From Armigeres subalbatus (taxonomy: Eukaryota; Arthropoda; Insecta; Diptera; Culicidae), in assembly GCF_024139115.2 (NCBI RefSeq), contig NW_026943253.1, forward strand, positions 34,112-98,111: DNA of 64,000 bases. The letters are read 5' to 3'. Positions 45,236 to 57,409 of the stretch are shown here, one piece after another. The notes under the pieces are model-generated. The model ran no database searches and was not told where the DNA came from. It worked only from the letters and a program-made list of their open reading frames with translations. A program made the position numbers and the translations under genes. Each line of letters starts with the position of its first letter. Within the stretch, counting starts at the first letter, position 1.

Positions 45236-45615
45236 ATTGGAACTTAGAGGACCAAGAGCTATGTTAGGCGCCCCTTCCCGGATGTCAACTCACCATTTCG
45301 CAGCCCTATGCAGCCAGCACAATAGCACAGATAATATTGAAAAACTTACACAGAATGCAATTTGTTTGGCAAGCAAACACGTAGTTGAATATACTTCTTT
45401 CATTTTTTGTGTTCTCGAGAAAACTTCGATTTTGACATTTCACTCTTTTCAGAATCTCGGCAAATAAATTAATTCACCGATTCTGATCGCAAGATAGATT
45501 ATCGGTGGATTAGGTGATCAATATTCTAAGCCGAATTGCGGCAACGAGGAGTTTAGGAAAACGATATAAAATGTCAAACTTTGACGATATATATCTGCTG
45601 TAATATGTAAATTAC
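45236..45615. other. No gene seen
   Basis: The stretch between two minus-strand LINEs is AT-rich and noncoding. TTCACCGATTCTGATCG and its near complement CGGTGGATTAGG around 45475-45515 give a weak inverted repeat. Confidence 0.35.
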
Positions 45616-48158
45616 CGACCATTTCATTTTCATTTTATTTAGTTAACGTCTAAACAGATAACACTGAATCAACAATTTGACGCCACAATGCACGGTTCGA
45701 GGCCGCATCTCTCCATCCTCGGATACGCCCCACGCTCGCTATAAGTCGTTTTGCACCTGGTCTGCCCATCTCGCTTCGCTGCGCTGCACGCCGTCTCGTA
45801 CCTGCCGGATCGGACCATCTTTGCAGGGTTACTGTCCGGCATTCTTGCAACATGTCCTGCCCACCGTACCCTTCCGGCCTTAGCTACCTTCTGGATACTG
45901 GGTTCGCCGTGTAGAGTTGGGCGAGCTCATGGTTCATCTCTTCGCCGCCACACACCGTCTTCTTGCACACCGCCAAAGATGGTCCTAAGCACCCGTCTCT
46001 CGAAATACTCCAGGTGCTTGCAAGTCCTCCTCGAGCATTGTCCATGTTTCATGTCCGTAGAGGACAACCGGTCTTTATAAGCGTCCTGTACATGTCACAT
46101 TTGGTGCGGTGGCGAATCTTTTCGACCGCAGTTTCTTCTGGAGCCCGTAGTAGAGCGTGACTTCACAGATGATGCGCGCTTCGTATGTTCACGACTAACG
46201 TTGTTGTCAGCCGTTAGCGAAGGATCCGAGGTAGACGAATTCCTCGATGACCATCCTCGAAAGGTATCCCCGTCATATCCGCTTAACACTGCTTCCCAGG
46301 CCGGCCCTGTCGCGCTCGGTTCCGCCCACAAGCATGTGCTTTGTATTTGACGCATTCACCACCAGTCCAACTTTTGTTGCTTCACGTTTCAGGCGAGGAT
46401 TGTACAGTTCTGCCACCTTTGCAAATGTTCGGCCGAACAATGTCCATGTCATCCGCAGAAGCAAATAAATTGACTGGATCTGTTGAAAAATCGTACCCCG
46501 GCTGTTGCTACACCCGGCTCTCACGCATGACACCTTCTAGCGCAATGTTGAACGCCAGGCACGAAAGTTCATCACCTTGTTCTTTAGTCCCCGGCGCGAT
46601 TCAGAACGAACGCTGGAGTATTTCGCCCGAAATCTTCACATAGCGTTTTGCACACCATCCACCGTTGCTTTGATCAGTCTGGTGAGCTTCCCAGGGAAGC
46701 TGTTCGTTCAAATCCATAATCTTTCCATAGCTCTACGCGGTCTCATACTTCGTCGTATGCCGCCCTTGGCAAATCGACGAACAGAGATGGTACGTTGGGA
46801 CTTTGGTATTCACGGCATTTTTGAAGGATTTGCCGTGCATACAGTGAAGATCTGGTCCGTTGTCCGAAAGCGGCCGTCAACGAAGCCGGCTTGATAACTT
46901 CCACGAACTCTGTTCACTAATGGTGACGACAGACGACGGAAGATGATCTGGGATATCTACTTTTTGTAGGCGGCATTAAGCGATGGTGATCGCTCGAAAG
47001 TTCTCCACACTCCAGTTTGTCGCCTTCTCTTGTAGATGGGGCATATAACCCTTCCTTCCACTCACTCCGGTAGCTGTTCGGTTTCCCAGATTCTGACTAT
47101 CAGCTTGTGCAGGCAAGTTGGCCAAGCTTTTTCTGGGCCCACATCTTGATGAGCTCAGCTCCGATACCATCACTTACCAGCTGCTTTATTGGTGCTTTAG
47201 CTGTTGAATGGCATCACCTTAACTTCCACCTCAACGTTATGGGGGCTGGTTGGCTTCTATCGTCCGCTGAGACTGACGTAGTCATCTCCTCCGCTGCCTT
47301 GACTTTCACTGCCTGTACTCTCAGCGCCATTCAGATGTTCTCTGGAAGTTGCTGCTTCCCACCTTTCGATCACCACACGCTCGTCCGTCAATATGCTCCC
47401 ATCATACATCCCGGCACATTTCGGCTCGCGGCACAGAAGCCTTTGCAGGGGATGCGTTGAGCTTCTGATAGAACTTGCGTGTATCTTGAGAACAGCAAGG
47501 CCAGCTGTTCCATCTCCCTCGCACTCCCGCTTCTTCCAGCGGCGTTTTTCTTCTCCTGGAAAAGAGCGGGTCTGCTGTCTCCGCTTCCTGTCTCATAACG
47601 TTCCATCGATTCCTGCCGGGTACCTTGCTGCCAGCAAGCGACCGCTCCGCGCTACCGTCCTTCTCCTCCAGAATCTGTCTGCACTCTTCGTCAGAACCAA
47701 TCGTCTCCGGGTCGACTATTCCGGACCCATATACCCGATGTTGTTCTCCGCTCCCGTCGTTAATGGTTGCTTTGACTCGTATTCCAGCAGTCCTCAAGAG
47801 GGGCCCCATCGAGCTCACCCTTTTCCGGCAACGCGCTGCCTCGGAGATGCTGCGCGTATGCAGTGGCGACATCAGGTTGCTTCGAGTCGCTCTAGGTCGT
47901 ACCGCGGCAGCGGTCGTCGGTACCGAACATTGTTGGATGACGGATAGCTTTTGGGCGCAGTTTAACCATATTACCAGATAGTGAGGGTCAGAGTCGACAA
48001 GTGGTAAGCGCCACGATATGTCCTGACGTCGATAATGTCGGAGGAAAGTGCCGTCCATCAATCAGAACGTGGTCGATTTGGTGATTCTGTCTGTAGTGGT
48101 GATGCTCCAGGTGTACCGATACGGGAGGCTGTGTGTTGGAAATGGGGTGCTGCGAANN
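45616..48158 (-). mobile_element. RTE-like LINE, family A, copy 3 (broken), cut by the gap
   Basis: It matches 1-1580 in direct orientation (45832 aligns with 1, 48150 with about 1585) and adds the true 3' end: the conserved tail with AACAGATAACACTGAATCAA at 45653 and a (TTTCA)n-like tail at 45620-45640. Minus-strand frames show the C-terminus (45650-45853), the post-palm region (46273-46533), RT and part of the endonuclease (47402-48061). The 5' end is lost in the N run. Confidence 0.8.
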
Positions 48159-48656
48159 NNNNNNNNNNNNNNNNNNNNNNNNNNNNNNNNNNNNNNNNNN
48201 NNNNNNNNNNNNNNNNNNNNNNNNNNNNNNNNNNNNNNNNNNNNNNNNNNNNNNNNNNNNNNNNNNNNNNNNNNNNNNNNNNNNNNNNNNNNNNNNNNNN
48301 NNNNNNNNNNNNNNNNNNNNNNNNNNNNNNNNNNNNNNNNNNNNNNNNNNNNNNNNNNNNNNNNNNNNNNNNNNNNNNNNNNNNNNNNNNNNNNNNNNNN
48401 NNNNNNNNNNNNNNNNNNNNNNNNNNNNNNNNNNNNNNNNNNNNNNNNNNNNNNNNNNNNNNNNNNNNNNNNNNNNNNNNNNNNNNNNNNNNNNNNNNNN
48501 NNNNNNNNNNNNNNNNNNNNNNNNNNNNNNNNNNNNNNNNNNNNNNNNNNNNNNNNNNNNNNNNNNNNNNNNNNNNNNNNNNNNNNNNNNNNNNNNNNNN
48601 NNNNNNNNNNNNNNNNNNNNNNNNNNNNNNNNNNNNNNNNNNNNNNNNNNNNNNNN
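48159..48656. other. Assembly gap (498 Ns)
   Basis: The run of N lies at the inner end of the right inverted-repeat arm and cuts a family A LINE. Long frames reported across it have no meaning. Confidence 0.98.
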
Positions 48657-49020
48657 AATCCCTAGTACTGCTTCTCTCTTGGCTTTAAATTTAGCTGACA
48701 CATTCGTAATGATGCGTTTTTTTAGGTAACCTGAAGAGGGCAGGGCTTACCTTATTAGAGATGACCAGCGAGGAGTCGTACTTTTCTTGTTATAACCGAC
48801 TGAACGTGTTTCTTCCGATCACCGAAGAGGAAGGCTTTCAGCCAGGCATACGTATCAAAAGGACAGTTAGGGTCAAATCGGAAAAGGGTTGTGGGCGTGT
48901 TTCGTTCAAATATTGCGTTGGAGGTGGAGGTCTACATGCCTTTTCAGTCGATGGCATCGTAGTCCCTAATTTGGCTTCGGGTGATGTCCAGAAGGCGAAG
49001 CTTTGAACGGACAGACAGTG
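48657..49020 (-). mobile_element. LINE family D linker fragment (right arm)
   Basis: This is the mirror of 10211-10530. FKAKREAVLG is read on the minus strand next to the gap. The linker region at 48790-49000 is frame-shifted relative to the left arm. The 81-codon plus frame at 48761-49006 is the antisense shadow. Confidence 0.55.
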
Positions 49021-50815
49021 ACCAAAATTGAAAGAAGTAGTTGTGTTGGCATGGACCAACAGGAAATAAAATATTCCCAAAGTTTCTTAATATGCATATA
49101 TTAAAAAACTTTCTATAAATAACAAGATTCAGTTCGATAGATAAGCATCAAGCTTCTAAATTGCTTACTTACGTTTAGTATTCTTATTCCTTCGTTTTTC
49201 TGGTTTTTTTATTATATTAGTGGTGTAATTCTAAACCTGCAATTGCATCGCATTAGCTGAGTTGATGATAGGACTATGGCAATTCTTATTGGAATTAAGT
49301 TTTGTGATGACACGTTCTCACGCACTACAGCGCTAAAATCTTATTGCTTCCAGCTTCAATGATTATCGGCTCAGCTGACCTCACCTACCAATTGGAGTTT
49401 TCATAGCCTGAATCCAAATCTCACAACTTTACCATGGATAAAGCTAGACTTTATGCCTATTCAGGCATTTTAACAGGCTACCGTATTGGCTATATACTGT
49501 GAATGGGTAGTTGAAGGTTATCTATCCCAACTTGACCAAAGTAGTTTTTTGTTATTTATAAATTCACTTGCGCTTTGTGTCCATTCCATCTTACCCCTAT
49601 TATTGAATTTTCACGAAACCTATATCTAAACTCGTCGCTAATAGCTTCATATAGTATCTAGAAAGTATCCGTTTTATAATAATTTGTAATTCAAAATCCT
49701 GTAATGGTTCGCATGTACATATCTCTTGCTAACGATTTTGAGTCGCCTTCGATTTGTTTTGTGTCAAGAACTGATTGTCAAATCGTTCTTCCGAAAACTT
49801 CAATTTGCAACTTCCATGACTATATTGATTGACAGATATACCTAAACCATCATTATTTGGCGCGCCGACCAAGAGATCGTTACAAATTGCTCCCCGACTA
49901 AGTATGCCAAACACTTCCCATTTAGAGCGGAACTGATAAAGATTGCTATTAAACTATAATGATGGTACCATTTTCCGTCTCTTCTACAAAAGTTGTCAAA
50001 CCAACAAGTTACACGTTTTGCTGAACATTGTAACTTCCTATATCTTATAAAACAAAGTTATTCAAATATTGAACTTTCATAAGTTTTGCAAGTTTTTTAA
50101 CAGCATTCAAGAAGACTCTTATCGTAAAGGTTTCAATGTAAAATTATAAAAAGTAAACTAACCAATTTTCAGCTATATCGGCTGAGGGTGCGACTTTTGC
50201 AATTAAGGGAGTTATCACAGATGGAAATACACTCTACAAAATATATATAATTTAAAGATAACTTTTTGTTGTATGGGAAATGGATATGTTACAATATTCA
50301 AACATATAATTGCTTATTAACAACTTTGTGAAAGCGTAAATCTGAAAGCTCGTGAAAAGTTAGAATGAAAAACTTAAAATTTTTAATACGGTTTTATAGC
50401 ATAAAACTGACATACGGTTGTTATATATAAGAAATAGAAACTCGGGATGTTCAGCGAAGAGATTCTCGTATTAACATTTTACTACATCTTTTGCGGAAGA
50501 CGCTACGTGTCTATCTCATTCTGATGGAAAAATAATTTTCTTAACTTTCCTTTTATCAGAAGGTACATCCCCTAAATATCTTGAAGCTTCTGTATGGAAT
50601 AAACCCTACCCAAATCAACGCACTGAGTTTCGAGTTTTGCGTTTCGATCAACAAGAAATGACGAAATAAAACACTGTACAACAGTCACGTCTAACGCTTT
50701 GCTTGGCCGGGCCGAGGGCCAAGAGTTGGCAGAAGCCGTTGTTGAGTGGCACTGGGTTCACATCTAGAATGGCTTGAACTGATTCGGTAGGGCAAACCTC
50801 GGGATACCTATTACA
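49021..50815. repeat. AT-rich noncoding block (right-arm copy)
   Basis: Mirror of 8512-10190, with the same GGCGCGCC site (near 49860) and the same TTGCTGAACATTGTAAC / TCTCTTCTACAAAAG modules. No gene is seen. Confidence 0.5.
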
Positions 50816-50880
50816 GCGTCAAATTGTTGATTCAGTGTTATCTGTTTAAATTCAAACTGAAAGAATAAATATGTAATGCG
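50816..50880 (+). mobile_element. Family A RTE 3' tail insertion (right-arm copy)
   Basis: TTGATTCAGTGTTATCTGTT at about 50827 matches the family A 3' end. An A/T-rich tail follows. It is the mirror of 8446-8511. Confidence 0.6.
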
Positions 50881-51228
50881 CTGCTGGGAATCAGACCCTA
50901 AAGCTGAGCGGGCGGTGCATCCATATCCTCCAAGAGAAGAAAAGGGAAAGGAGGATCGTTGAGTATATTTGCACATACATTTCTGCCCATGATGGGGAGA
51001 TTGCCGCAGAGTGGCGAACGTTTACCACACTAACTTGAAGACGAACTACCTCGGAGACGGACACTGACTACTGATATTCGCGTGCTTATGACTTGACCGA
51101 GCCTCTTGTTATACCATCTGGCTTATGGTTCCCCAAACACCTTGGCAAAGACAATCGCGACGCGATTCTATCCCGCGGCGACTGCAATGCTGTCGCCGTT
51201 GGTATACCTGGATACCTGGTCGGCTACC
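50881..51228 (-). mobile_element. LINE family D endonuclease fragment (right arm)
   Basis: Mirror of 8099-8445, ending where the poly(T) of the Juan-like copy begins. The coding motif is more damaged than in the left arm. Confidence 0.5.
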
Positions 51229-54200
51229 GTTTTTTTTTTAACTAATTTTGTTGCTTGAATTATCTATTACATGCATTCACATCTCTTAGACTAGGTGTTC
51301 CGTGTTTTCTTAACTATCATCCTTATTGCCTTTATGTTACGCTTTTAGTTATTATTATTAATACATTTCAATTGCCTCCTGGCAGTTCAATTGTTTTCCT
51401 CTGGTTGAATTGAACCATGTGAAAGATTACAATGTATTTTCAACTTGAACTAAAGCTTAACCTAATTTATACTAAGGGTACAAAGATTAATCGTTGCAAT
51501 AGAAGATTAAGCAACGATTTTATCTAAAAATTAGGAAATTATTTTGTTGGACATTTGTTGCAATGTCTCAATATTAGAAATTCTATGAAGTTCATTGGTA
51601 CACTATATACAGAGCATTTAACTTCAGAATCATTTTCAAATTTTTATTTTGAAGATCCTCTGAAGTGCCTTCTTTCTGGTATTATAACTAGTCCATATTG
51701 GCACAGCATACAACATGGCAGGTCTAAAGAATTTGTTTGTAAATCAAAGTTTTGTTCTTAAGACAAAGAGAGTTTTGATTTTTTCTGACTATACTCAAGT
51801 GGATATAGACACTTAATATATTTTGTTACATTTGGCTTGAAGGCCTTCAATGCTTGATTTTTAAAGTTAATTTTTGATCTAGCACTTGAGAGTCCTAAAT
51901 ATTTAGCTTCGCTATGACCAATTGATGGTGGAACCCCATTCATAGTGACAATATGTCTGCTAGAAGGTTTCAAATAAGAAGCTCTCTCGGCTTATGTGGA
52001 AAAATTATAAAGCGCTGAGTTTTGGAAGCATTCGGAGAAATTTTCCATTTTGCAAGTAAGTGGAGAAAATATCCAAACTTTTTTGTCAATCTACTGCAAA
52101 TGACTTTACACGAAGGCTTACGCCCTTTGACTGAAGACCTGTGTCATCTACAAACCAAGATTTTTGACACCCTGGTAGTAAATCAGATGTAAGTCAGAAG
52201 TAAAAATGTTATACAAAATATGGAGCTAGTATGCTGCCTTGGGAACACCAGCTCTTACAGATGTCCTATCAGATTTAGAATTCTGATAGTTTACCTGCAG
52301 TGAAACCGATCTGATAAATAATTTTGGATCGGTTTAATAATGTACAGGGAAAATTAAATTCATCAATTTTACAATCAAACCTTCATGTAACACACACACT
52401 GTCAATGCTTTCTCTATATCAAAACAACTCCAGTCAAGATATCCTTCAGATTTGTTGAGCCGAATTAAGTTCGTAACTCTTAATAACTGATAAGGTGGTT
52501 TGAATGCCCATGGCGAAAACCAAAGTCCAACCTATCATAAAAATAAGGTGTCATTAATATAGATCATCATTCTATTTAAAATAATCTTTTCAAACAATTT
52601 AACTTATTGAAGAAAGCAAGCAGATTAAGGCCAACGATAACTAGAATTCAGCTGGATTTTTGTCCAGCTTCAAGAAATAGGAACAACTTCGGCGTTTTCC
52701 ATTTCTCTGGAAATGCCAATTGAAAACATTTGTTAAATAAATTACACCAAAAAGGATAAAGAGCTCTCCAAGAAGATTTTTTGATTAGTATGGCAAAATG
52801 CCATGTCTTGGGGCTTTCCTTGCCATTTTCTAATTTTTCTGGCCGATCTCCACTTCATCAAATTGTAGTTTCCCAACAGAAGGGTCAAAAAGCATTATCT
52901 TGATCGGGAATGTCTTTGAAACTTCGTTAACCAGCCTGATCCTCAGGTGGACTGGTGAGACCTGAACTAAAATTATAAGCCACTCTCGGGCTGCTGAAGC
53001 AGAGGTTTTGAGCCTTTTCGCCATTTGTTAATGAAATTTTAATTTCTCTTTAAGCGCTGGAATTGGCTTTTGAAGGTTTTAAGGGTACTGATTAATTTCC
53101 AAAGGGTTTCGAACTGAGATGATCAACTTCGAGGCATTATTCTCAAAGTTAGTTATTTCCTCAGAATATTGAAAGCATTTTTAATTTCATTTTACCAAAT
53201 CATCATAAACAACTTTCAGCACAGGGATCGCTTGAGTTCAACTTTGGTATTGCCTTCGCCTCCACATTTTTAAAGAACGGATCAGTAGCTGAAGATCGTA
53301 CGTCCCAATAATAATGGAGTTGAATTTGAATTTCACATTTCAGGAATTTGCAATGCTTCTAGCTTCGATAATTAAATTTAGTCAAAGATACGAGCGCATT
53401 GTCAATATCACTTTTGTATCGAGAGGAATATCAACATCAAAATTTCCCTATCGATATACACGTTTATAGTAGTATCCCAATCAGCCCTATGATAATTTAA
53501 AAAGTAGAGCTGATTGGATTATAAAACACTTCTTGTGAGATTTCTAAATGTCACAGGAAGGTGATCAGAGTCAAAGCTCGGCATATGAGTTGCCAATTGG
53601 CCACACACAGCTAGATTTGAATCCGTTAAACTAAATCAATTGTAGAAGGATTTTCGACTGGAAGAAAAACAAGTAGGGCCATTGGGGATATTGAAAAGTA
53701 TAATATCCTGCAGAACAATCTTCAAATAAATTTTAAATTTTGGAATTACTTTGAGCATTATTCCATGAACGGTGTTGGCATTGAAGTCACCAATTACGAA
53801 GAATTTTGATTTTGTTGCGAGTCAGAATTTGAAGATCAACTTTTCAGCAAATGGGGTCTTTTGCTGCCCATTGCATTACGAAAAGGCAAATAGGCTTGCA
53901 ATGAAGGAAAATTGTCATCAAAATTTGTTTTCAAACAGAAACTCCCAAGGTTTCAACTTTGGTTTCAAACGAAGAAAAATAATTCTTATGTTTTGATACG
54001 TCTATTATTGACAATGGTGACCCCACCACAGGCGCTGTCCGGAGACAGATCATTTCTGTAGATAAAATAGTTTGGATCTCTTTTAATGGAAGTCCTATGG
54101 TTTCAATACGTTTCAGTTATATAATGGCAATATGCGATATTATGAACTGAAAGGAAGTTGAGATAAATTGTCATCTTCCTTACCCTTTAGAGCCAGGCAA

Positions 54201-56060
54201 TTCCAATTTAGAACTTTCTACACAATTATTTGGATCCATTGAAACGGCAGTCCGATAACTTGAATTTTTGTGTATGTACTTTATACCAACCTGAACAGCT
54301 TCCAGGAATGGTATTTGCTGAACTATTGCACTTCAAATCATGGTGAGTACCCGTAATTTGTTCAGATTAAAAAATCAAAATCGGAAGCGAGTCCATGCTA
54401 CCTGAATCAGCAACTTATGACCGTTATTTTCCGTTGGGACATGGGTATAAACCTCATTTTTGAGAAGAAGAAATTTTGTCTACCAGCAGCGATAAGTTTG
54501 CATACGTAGGTACATTCGAAAAGGGTGGAATTTACTGGAAGTGCTTGCTTTACCCGTTGACGAGCAGCAAAATTTGTTTAATGGTGAATTATGGTGCGGT
54601 ATGTATGGCGTTGCTCGACCGGCTAACCGGTTTTGGGAAAGAATTTGAGCGATTTGAAAATTTCTACCCGTCAGAATCTGAGAGGATCCGATTGGAATTT
54701 CCCGTCATCAATTTTTTGCCCGGGAATTTCAAAACTTTTTTTGCGTGAAGGGCATTCCCAGAAAGTGATTGCATGATTTGCTCCCACAGTTTGCACATTT
54801 AAATTTATTGGAATCTTCTCTCACAGGTATGGCGTACATCCTTGGCGTGGAAGAGGTTCCACCACTAAATCAAGTGCATTTAGCTTGTCCATGTGACAAT
54901 GTTTGGTTCCATGACCCCACTTTTGGCACTTACGGCATTGGGTGTAGGGTTTGATTTCCTACAGGCCTGCGGAAATGTTCCCATGTAACACGGACATGAG
55001 GACATAATACAGGCCTTTTCCAAACTTTTCATATTATTTTAGTTCACTTTTGTTGAAATGAACTAAATAAAATTCTTGAGAAATGCTCCTCTGGGAAGTA
55101 CCCAGAATGGGATTTGCTTTTTTTCATCTTAAATTACTTGGACTGGTGAAAATCCAAGTAATTGAAATTTCAATTTTAATCTCATCCAGTGATTTGTCAT
55201 CACTGGGGGGACCTTTAAAGACGACTTTGAACAATCGCTCAGACACTTTGTCGTCGTATGTGAAGAATTGTATGGCGCTTCTCGATTAAATAGTGAAGAA
55301 GACGTTTGCGATCGTCAAAGGATCCCGGCAAAACGCGGCAGTCACCCTTCCTAGTATCTGAAATGAAACCTTGATCCCCTGAAGGTTACTCAAAGATTTC
55401 GGCCTTGAAAAGCCAGAAAAACTCTCGGCAACAGATACCACGAATTGGCGGAATCTCTTTGATTCTTTCGCATGAATCGAATCACCCTGGGCTAGAGAGT
55501 ATATTCGAATTTTGCGTCATCAATTCACTCATTAATCAAATCAAACTGATTGCTCCAGTTCGATAGGAGAAGAAACAATTATCAAACATTAGAGTTTAGA
55601 AGGAATATCTGAAGTCTCCAGCTTCCTTCTATTTTTTTCCGCGCTTGGGCAGGACGGTCTTTGAAAACGCCATGTTCCTTTGAAGGAAGTGGAGAATTCA
55701 GAGACTTCCCCTCCTCTTGTTTTGTTATACAATACTCATTGCTGAGCGCGTAGAACGCTGACCCTTACCTAAGAGGTTTTTCCCAGAACGTTGTCCCTGC
55801 AGCGTGATTTCACGCAATTCGCTTATAAATCGGAATTTTACTTCCGCAAACCCGCAGGTCCAACGTAAAACGAAGCAAGCACAGGTCCTTGCAAAAAGAT
55901 CGTAACGGGATCAGTGGGTACAAATAGCGCTAAGAAGCACCGTTGAAATTAAAATAGCTTCAGGTGGTATTAAAACTTCCTTCCGCAACAGAGAAAACCG
56001 CACAACTGCACAGCACGCAGCACAATGCACGGTCTGACCTTCTAATAAAGCACGATGGTC
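51229..56060 (-). mobile_element. Juan-like LINE (right-arm copy, broken)
   Basis: Poly(T) at 51230-51239 marks the 3' end. The RT region lies at about 51530-53000 (for example KPSSRHIVTMNGVPPSIGHS at about 51900), endonuclease at about 53600-54300, ORF1 zinc-knuckle region at about 54740-54960, and the ORF1 ATG at about 55738. It has its own set of frameshifts, different from the left copy. The 5' limit near 56060 is uncertain. Confidence 0.72.
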
Positions 56061-56199
56061 TGACGGCTACAACGTCGAGTGCGTACACCATGTTTACTGG
56101 CGTATTGTTAAGAGCTCCATAATCGTCCGTCTTGGGCGCGATGTTCCTTCAGTTTCACGAACTGGGTTCAGGGTCCTTGCAGCTCAAATTCCACGCGCA

Positions 56200-56600
56200 T
56201 GCAGCCAGCGTGTTCCGTGGCCTTCCATGGTCCTCTCAGTCCGCCCCTTTTAATGTCCATGCTTGCTATGTCCATAAAGGCCACTGGTAGAATCAGAGTT
56301 TCGTATGGAGCAAATTTCGTTTCCGCATCTGCACATGTTGCAGGACTCAAGATGGTTACCGTCAAATCCGTAAAAGGCCCCTATTTACAGCAGCATGGCA
56401 TAGCCCGTCTTTTTCACTTCACGAGAAACTGGTAGCACACATGTCTGACACACATGTCACAAGCGCGTTTCAAGGTAAACAAATTGTTCTAACAACTTTC
56501 AACAGATCCCACCAAGCACTACCTAGTACCAACACCGCTAGGTCTTCCCTATCTCTACCTGACATCATATACTTTGTCTTGGAAGAGTGGCACGGCAAAT
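56200..56600 (-). mobile_element. Family B RTE fragment (right-arm copy)
   Basis: The minus frame at 56470-56748 includes SKTKYMMSGRDREDLAVLVL, the same segment as at about 3300 in the left arm. It continues to about 56220 with VALYGHEAW-type sequence in other frames. Confidence 0.7.
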
Positions 56601-56646
56601 GCTGGGTAAAGCGTACCATTGGTATTAACATGTACCGTCTACGGGG

Positions 56647-57399
56647 GGTGTCATTGTTGGGCCAAATGTGGTATGTAGTAAATGTTGCAGCTCTAATGAT
56701 TAACTTCAAGTAACAAGGTAAAGCTCTAGTAGTTAACATTGGATTCAAGTTTTAATTAGTTTGGTACACAAGCTTGAATAATAAATTTACCACTGTGTGG
56801 GGAAAATAATAAATGAGGGAAATTCTTTCATAGTTATATGTTGTTTAAAATTGGCCCAATCTCACCCCTCTGGGGGTGACATTGACAGCTGGCATCAAAG
56901 TTCAGCAGTGACGATGCAACGATTCAATCGTTCACAAAAATAATTGCCTACATTGCAACTTTCACCACCGCTATATGCGGCGAATCAGCCAAAGGCTTTG
57001 GCTTTAATCTCACCTTTTGCGTGCATTGCTCGTTGCTACGAAAAGCCAGAACCACTATATAAATATGCACAAAATTCGATAAAACAACAACTGATTATCG
57101 TAACATATGATGTGAGCATCCATTAATCTAAAACTAGCTATGTAAAGAGATTTGTGGGCATTACTGACATTATTTTAATACGGTTCATTCGATCAATAGT
57201 TTGATTCAGTTCCAAGCATTACCTGGTGATTAAAATTGTGCAAGATTTGTTTTATGATTCCTAAACGTGAATTTTACTATAATTTAGAAACCATTTGAGT
57301 TTTGATCAAGAGTGTTCATGTAACAGTTCCTGAGATATGGGAGTTAGAAACATTTTTAGATTTTTTGGCCCAATCTTTACCCCTAGGCCCAATGTTGAA
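56647..57399. mobile_element. GGTGTCATTGG MITE (right-arm copy)
   Basis: It starts GGTGTCATTG at 56647. The other end, near 57399, is degraded (GGCCCAATGTTGAAC). The interior matches 2543-3238 in reverse complement, including the CACCCCTCTGGGGGTG hairpin near 56865. Confidence 0.65.
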
Positions 57400-57409
57400 C
57401 GGCGGTAGT

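Noticed and set aside
47988..48729. Frames of about 200 codons across the gap
   Set aside because: They consist mostly of N and have no sequence content.
48761..49006. 81-codon plus-strand frame with GRVSFKYCVGGGG
   Set aside because: The opposite strand carries the LINE family D linker, and this is its antisense.
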